From: G963556115 sp963675945
GTDB lineage: Bacteria > Planctomycetota > SZUA-567
Length of the DNA stretch: 64,000 bases
NCBI GenBank assembly: GCA_963675945.1
Contig: OY780932.1
Span: forward strand, 682,001-746,000
Direction: 5' to 3'
The notes beneath the pieces were generated by a model, which ran no database searches, was not told the origin of the DNA, and saw only the letters and a program-made list of their open reading frames with translations. Shown in pieces: positions 60,090 to 64,000 of the stretch (within the stretch, counting starts at the first letter, position 1; the number at the start of each line of letters is the position of its first letter). A program made the position numbers and the translations under genes.

Positions 60090-61100
60090 CTAATCAAGCA
60101 TACAGCGCTTCAACCACTCCTGAAACTTCGGCAACACCACCTCAGGTTTGAGTCCCCACATCATCTCACCCTTGCGCTCACGTGTCGGCGGATGCGCAAT
60201 TATATGAGAATCATACTCTTCCGGCGGAGCGCCACGTTCCGAGCAGCTCGGACCAAACCAACTGAATGTCGGCTTCCCTAGCAGCCAGGCGATATGCAAA
60301 GGCGCACTATCCGGCCCCGCATAACACGCCCCAAGACTTATAAGCGCCGCCAACTCTGATACCGACCTGGTCTCAGGTGACCAGAGAACTCCCTCCCCAA
60401 ATATCTCGCGCCACTGCCCCAGGCTTTGCTTCTCACTCGGCCCCCAGGTAACTACTACCTTATAACCGGTGCTGCGCGCATAGTAACTGAGGGTCTGCAT
60501 ATACTCAACCGGCCAGATCTTGGTCACCCAACTGGTGCCTACCCCGAAGACAATCACCTTACGCCCCAGCTTATTCTCCTCCCACCACTCCTGCATACGC
60601 TGTAGCGCCGGAGCAGCCAGAGGCAAGCGTTTAGCTATGGTATAAGGAGGCTCAATTCCCAGTCCCCGCGCCAGATACTGCGATCTGAGGGCGATATGAG
60701 TCAATTCCCGCGGCGGAGAGACTAGACAGTTATTGAGCAGCGGCGCCAGTTCTCGCGCTTCGAGTGGAGCCCGAACAAAACCGATACGCCGCTTGATGCC
60801 GGCAAAGAAGCCGATCAGCGCCGACTTGGTCAGCCCCTGTGCATCAAGCACATAATCATAGCCTTCCTTGCTTATCTGCCTACCGATGCAGTAATACCCG
60901 AACACCGACTTATCCTCTTTCTTGACGATATGAAGCCGGTCAATCTCAGGAATATCTTTGAGCAAGGAAGAAGCCACCTCTTCAACAACCCAACCGATAT
61001 ACGCGTCAGGGAAAGCCCCCCGGATAGTAAATAATAGCGGCAGAGTCAGCACGGTATCACCTAGCGCACTCAACCGTGCAATCAAAATTTTCTTACCCAC
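60090..61100 (-). CDS. Lipopolysaccharide heptosyltransferase-type glycosyltransferase (GT9)
   Basis: A 336-aa GT9 enzyme. The N terminus ILIARLSALGDTVLTLPLLF is typical of WaaC/WaaF/RfaQ proteins, followed by YDYVLDAQGLTKSALIG. The sugar-nucleotide motif region holds AALISLGACYAGPDSAPLHIAWLLGKPTFSWFGPS. It transfers heptose (or a related sugar) to lipid A-core and so points to a lipopolysaccharide outer membrane. GTG start at 61100, two bases after the crcB stop; the GAAGGGGCG at the end of crcB serves as its ribosome-binding site, so translation is coupled. Confidence 0.9.
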   Translation of the reverse strand: MGKKILIARLSALGDTVLTLPLLFTIRGAFPDAYIGWVVEEVASSLLKDIPEIDRLHIVKKEDKSVFGYYCIGRQISKEGYDYVLDAQGLTKSALIGFFAGIKRRIGFVRAPLEARELAPLLNNCLVSPPRELTHIALRSQYLARGLGIEPPYTIAKRLPLAAPALQRMQEWWEENKLGRKVIVFGVGTSWVTKIWPVEYMQTLSYYARSTGYKVVVTWGPSEKQSLGQWREIFGEGVLWSPETRSVSELAALISLGACYAGPDSAPLHIAWLLGKPTFSWFGPSCSERGAPPEEYDSHIIAHPPTRERKGEMMWGLKPEVVLPKFQEWLKRCMLD

Positions 61101-61102
61101 GC

Positions 61103-61480
61103 TTACGCCCCTTCGACAACCTTACTCCCAGCCCAGACCAACAGTAGACCTACAAATACCTGCAAGACAATATTAATCCCGGCCAGCATCCAGTCACCGG
61201 CTTTCATCATCTGAAAATTATGATGAGTAAAGGTTGAGAAGGTAGTAAGTGAACCCAGAAATCCTGTCAGCAAAAATGGGCGATAAGTCGTATTGAAAAT
61301 ACCGCTCTTAAGAGTGAGTTCAAATAGGAGCCCAAAGAGAAAACACCCCAGCAGATTAGCAACCACTACCGACCAACTTGCAGACAGCCCAAATATACTC
61401 TCAATAATCCGACTGATGCCAAAACGGCTGAGAGCGCCAAGGCTTCCGCCAAAACCGATAAAGACAATATCCCAGAACAT
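61103..61480 (-). CDS. crcB: Fluoride channel CrcB/Fluc
   Basis: A 125-aa dual-topology fluoride exporter with four helices. Hallmarks are GFGGSLGALSRFGISR, VVANLLGCFLFGL and the central GFLGSLTTFSTFT (Na+ site and phenylalanine track). GCAGGAG lies upstream of the ATG at 61480. I looked for a fluoride riboswitch in the leader and found none. It is cotranscribed with the heptosyltransferase gene. Confidence 0.95.
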   Translation of the reverse strand: MFWDIVFIGFGGSLGALSRFGISRIIESIFGLSASWSVVVANLLGCFLFGLLFELTLKSGIFNTTYRPFLLTGFLGSLTTFSTFTHHNFQMMKAGDWMLAGINIVLQVFVGLLLVWAGSKVVEGA

Positions 61481-62068
61481 TTCTCAAATACTCCTGCGTA
61501 CTAATCTATAAACTCAACTAAATGTCTTTAATACAGTATAATCATAACCAGAATTAATAATATACCAAAATTAAAATTCCAAATAAAGCCGCAAAACACC
61601 TACTCTGCCTTATGCCCCCAAACACCCCGAATAAATAGAGAAATAAATATCTCTTGCTCATAGCTATATATTTAATACTTGTAATAATCAACTACAACCG
61701 GATTATTTCCATAGCCCAATAAATACAAAATGTCATAACTTTTATAAATTATCCGCAAAAAAACATCAATTATTACTGCCAAATTTCTAGCATTTAGGTT
61801 ACACCCACACCGCGAATTGCCTGTTTATTCCCGCCACTTCTGCACAATAACCCCATTCCTCCCGTATCTTCAGCATTATTTTCTTGTATATTTTACAAGT
61901 TAATAATCTTTGGCATTTGCCTAAGCCTCAAAAATATGATAGATTGATTATAGGGTTTGTTTTTAAGCAAACGAACATTCAGATAACAAATTATCGGATT
62001 TATCTATGTGACTAGTTATACCCTCAGGTAATATAACACGAATACAAAAGTCTTACAAGGAGAAGAAG
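61481..62068. other. Divergent intergenic region between crcB and the oxidoreductase gene
   Basis: About 590 bases, mostly AT-rich, with no gene recognised. It must hold a minus-strand promoter for crcB and a plus-strand promoter for the oxidoreductase. A near-palindrome at 61955-61972 is listed separately. The middle part (61600-61900) shows nothing I can interpret. Confidence 0.45.
61955..61972 (+). promoter_or_regulatory. Possible operator upstream of the oxidoreductase gene
   Basis: GTTTGTTTTTAAGCAAAC is an 18-base imperfect palindrome (7 of 9 positions), about 97 bases before the oxidoreductase start. Size and symmetry would fit a LacI-type operator; no regulator gene is in view. Confidence 0.3.
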
Positions 62069-63244
62069 ATGGTCAAAGCTGGAAAAGGTGACGGCATAAC
62101 CGAGGTTGTAAGGTACGGCATGGTAGGAGGTGGAGCCGGGGCGCTCATTGGCGAAGTACACCGTAAGGCAATCTGCCTCGACAACAAGGCCAAGTTGACA
62201 GCAGGCGCCTTCTCCCGCTCATATGAAAACACTCTTCAAACCGGCAAATCTCTCCTGCTCGACGAAGAGCGGCTGTATGAAGATTATACCCAGATGGCAG
62301 CAACCGAAGCCGCTCGCAAAGACGGCATTGATTTCGTCTGCATCGTAACCCCGAATAATTCCCACTTTACTATCGCCAAAACTTTTTTAGAACACGGCAT
62401 ACATGTCGTCTGCGACAAACCGCTTACAACCGACTATAATCAGGCCGTAGAGCTCTCCGAACTCGCCAAGAGCAAGGGTCTGCTCTTTGCTGTCACCTAT
62501 ACCTATACCGGTTACCCGGCAGTCAAGCAGGCAAAACAGATGATAGCCCAGGGTAATATCGGAGCTATCCGTTTTGTCAAAGCCGAGTATCCGCAGGAAT
62601 GGCTGGCAGAGCTTGCCGAAACAAATCCCGCAAATAAGCAAGCCGTCTGGCGTACCGACCCGGCTCAAGCCGGCATCTCCTGCTGTGTCGGTGATATCGG
62701 CAGCCACATCGAAAACATGGTCAGTTATGTTACCGGGCTTGAAATAGAATCTCTCGCCGCCAGGCTTGATATAATAGTTGAAGGCAGAAAACTCGACGAC
62801 AATGCCACTATCATGCTCAACTATAAGGGTGGCGCCAAAGGTCTGTACTGGTCGAGCCAGATTGCCTGGGGACACGAGAACGATCTCAACTTCCATGTTT
62901 ACGGTGAAAAAGGTTCCATCGGCTGGAGACAGGAGGATCCGAATTATCTAGAAATTGCGTTCAAAGGCGAGCCAAAAAAGATTCTTTCGCGCGGACATGA
63001 CCCATTCTATCCGCACCCGGATTCCTTTATTCGTATTCCTTCCGGGCATCCTGAGGGCTACTTCGAAGCTTTCGCCAACATCTATAGCACCTTTATCGAC
63101 GCTCTGATCTGCGTCAAAAACGGCGATACTCCGCATCAGGAACTTCTGGACTTCCCAACTCCGCTGGATGGAGCCCGCGGCATAGAATTTATTGAGAAGT
63201 GTGTAGAGAGTTCGCAGAACAACTCTGCCTGGGTAACACTTTGA
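62069..63244 (+). CDS. Gfo/Idh/MocA-family NAD(P)-dependent oxidoreductase
   Basis: A 391-aa sugar or cyclitol dehydrogenase. The Rossmann site is GMVGGGAGALIGEVHR, followed by DFVCIVTPNNSHF, the EKP-like motif VVCDKPLTTDY (Asp replaces Glu) and the C-terminal alpha/beta domain with CVGDIGSHIENM (catalytic Asp/His). ACAAGGAGAAG precedes the ATG. The next gene is a TIM-barrel isomerase, a pairing typical of inositol or unusual sugar degradation clusters. Substrate unknown. Confidence 0.92.
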   Translation: MVKAGKGDGITEVVRYGMVGGGAGALIGEVHRKAICLDNKAKLTAGAFSRSYENTLQTGKSLLLDEERLYEDYTQMAATEAARKDGIDFVCIVTPNNSHFTIAKTFLEHGIHVVCDKPLTTDYNQAVELSELAKSKGLLFAVTYTYTGYPAVKQAKQMIAQGNIGAIRFVKAEYPQEWLAELAETNPANKQAVWRTDPAQAGISCCVGDIGSHIENMVSYVTGLEIESLAARLDIIVEGRKLDDNATIMLNYKGGAKGLYWSSQIAWGHENDLNFHVYGEKGSIGWRQEDPNYLEIAFKGEPKKILSRGHDPFYPHPDSFIRIPSGHPEGYFEAFANIYSTFIDALICVKNGDTPHQELLDFPTPLDGARGIEFIEKCVESSQNNSAWVTL

Positions 63245-63297
63245 CTGCAAAGTTGATATTAAGCACAAGAGTACAATAAATGAGAAGGAGAACAGTA

Positions 63298-64000
63298 ATG
63301 GCTAGACCGGTAACTATTTTTACAGGGCAGTGGGCAGATTTGAGCTTTGCTGAGGTCTGCAAGATCATGAGCGAAATTGGCTATGACGGACTGGAGATTG
63401 CCTGCTGGGGCGATCACATGGATGTACGCCGAGGAGCTGATGATAGCGAGTATATTGAACAAAAACAGGAAATCCTTGCCGCGCATAACCTCTGCTGTCA
63501 TGCCCTTGGAGCTCATCTAGCCGGTCAATGTGTCGGCGATTATAATGATCCCAGGTTAGACGGCTTTGCTCCTGCCGAATATCAGGGAAAACCTGAAGCC
63601 ATCAGAAATTGGGCTATCGCTGAAATGCTCGCCACCGCGCAGTGCGCCGCCAATATGGGCTGCAAGGTAGTTACCGGCTTTCTCGGCTCAACCATCTGGA
63701 AATATCTCTATTCATTCCCACAGACTACCGAAGAGATGATTGAAGAGGGCTACAACGAGATCAAAAAACTCTGGACACCTATCTTTGATGAATTCGACAG
63801 ACTCGGAATCCTCTTCGCCCTTGAGGTTCACCCCTCCGAGATCGCCTACGACTATTATACAACCAAGAAGTTATTCGAAGTATTCGCCGACCGAAAGACT
63901 CTGGGTCTGAATTTCGATCCCAGCCATCTAATTTGGCAGGGCGTCACCCCCGAGCTCTTTATCCGTGATTTCGCCGCTAAGATCTACCACGTACACATGA
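63298..64000 (+). CDS. TIM-barrel sugar phosphate isomerase/epimerase (3' end outside window)
   Basis: A frame opening at the ATG at 63298 (AAGGAGA upstream) runs without a stop to the window edge, 234 codons. It reads MARPVTIFTGQWADLSFAEV, then IGYDGLEIACWGDHMD, HNLCCHALGAHLAGQC, ALEVHPSEIAYD and LNFDPSHLIWQG...IYHVHM. This is the xylose-isomerase-like (AP endonuclease 2 fold) family with metal-binding Glu, Asp and His residues. It begins 53 bases after the Gfo/Idh/MocA gene and should be cotranscribed and act in the same sugar or cyclitol pathway. Confidence 0.9.
   Translation, partial: MARPVTIFTGQWADLSFAEVCKIMSEIGYDGLEIACWGDHMDVRRGADDSEYIEQKQEILAAHNLCCHALGAHLAGQCVGDYNDPRLDGFAPAEYQGKPEAIRNWAIAEMLATAQCAANMGCKVVTGFLGSTIWKYLYSFPQTTEEMIEEGYNEIKKLWTPIFDEFDRLGILFALEVHPSEIAYDYYTTKKLFEVFADRKTLGLNFDPSHLIWQGVTPELFIRDFAAKIYHVHM

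Noticed and set aside
61481..61560. Possible fluoride riboswitch upstream of crcB
   Set aside because: The leader lacks the conserved GGNGAUG and pseudoknot elements of the crcB motif.

Overview
The window reads as a chromosome segment of a flagellated, Gram-negative-type (diderm) bacterium living with little oxygen. Diderm evidence: a lipopolysaccharide-type heptosyltransferase, an RseP site-2 protease, lipoproteins and mreC/mreD. Low-oxygen evidence: a rubrerythrin/desulfoferrodoxin pair, a stand-alone HdrB-like protein and an RseC/SoxR-reduction-type protein. Isoprenoids come from the MEP pathway (dxr). The genetic code is standard. I cannot name the phylum with confidence; the mix of flagella, TRAP and uronate genes, DUF2225, EndoQ and a long-tailed SecG would fit a PVC-type (for example Lentisphaerota-like) or similar gut/sediment anaerobe. 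No rRNA, tRNA, CRISPR array, insertion sequence or prophage was recognised.

Layout. 1-9.5 kb: a truncated PocR/PAS hybrid histidine kinase, an RlmD-type rRNA methyltransferase, the rbr-dfx oxidative-defence pair, dxr, then a secG whose product carries a very long repetitive helical tail, and a DUF2225 protein. 9.6-19.4 kb: housekeeping genes on the plus strand (yicC, a small membrane protein, gmk, aspartokinase, a phosphoesterase, an enlarged multi-PDZ rseP, a ChbG/YdjC deacetylase, a YugP-type metalloprotease, endonuclease Q). 19.4-23.3 kb: plsC and hslO, two related metallo-beta-lactamase-fold hydrolases and a lipoprotein. 23.4-29.5 kb: a minus-strand chemosensory-like operon (soluble twin-sensor protein, hybrid CheA, CheW). 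29.9-31.6 kb: a divergent IclR/kduI pair in which both genes are broken. 32.1-37.1 kb: a FapA-domain protein and a giant flagellin with unusual untranslated regions. 37.5-43.5 kb: a GntR-controlled TRAP transporter/dehydrogenase/aldolase cluster. 43.6-48.4 kb: larC, an ABC1/UbiB kinase and a MATE transporter on the minus strand. 48.7-58.3 kb: clpC, a cation exchanger, an HdrB-like protein, a family-4 uracil-DNA glycosylase, rpiB, cmk, mreCD, an rseC-like gene and thioredoxin. 58.4-64 kb: a secreted repeat protein, a double-glycine-leader peptide, crcB and a heptosyltransferase, and a Gfo/Idh/MocA dehydrogenase with a TIM-barrel isomerase running off the right edge.

Most interesting signal. 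Downstream of the flagellin gene are two tandem structured RNA elements with the same geometry: a hairpin, a GGGCAAC linker, then an 11-bp stem closed by an identical 8-nt loop TTGGCAGA and a U-run. Their stem sequences differ completely but still pair. The flagellin 5' leader, behind a good sigma-28-type promoter, contains two small hairpins whose loops are the exact 8-nt complement, TCTGCCAA. This suggests a kissing-loop link between the two ends of the flagellin mRNA, or between the leader and a 3'-derived small RNA. Other notable points are the adjacent lesions in iclR and kduI, the chemosensory operon with a soluble sensor lacking a signalling domain, and the repeat-tailed SecG.
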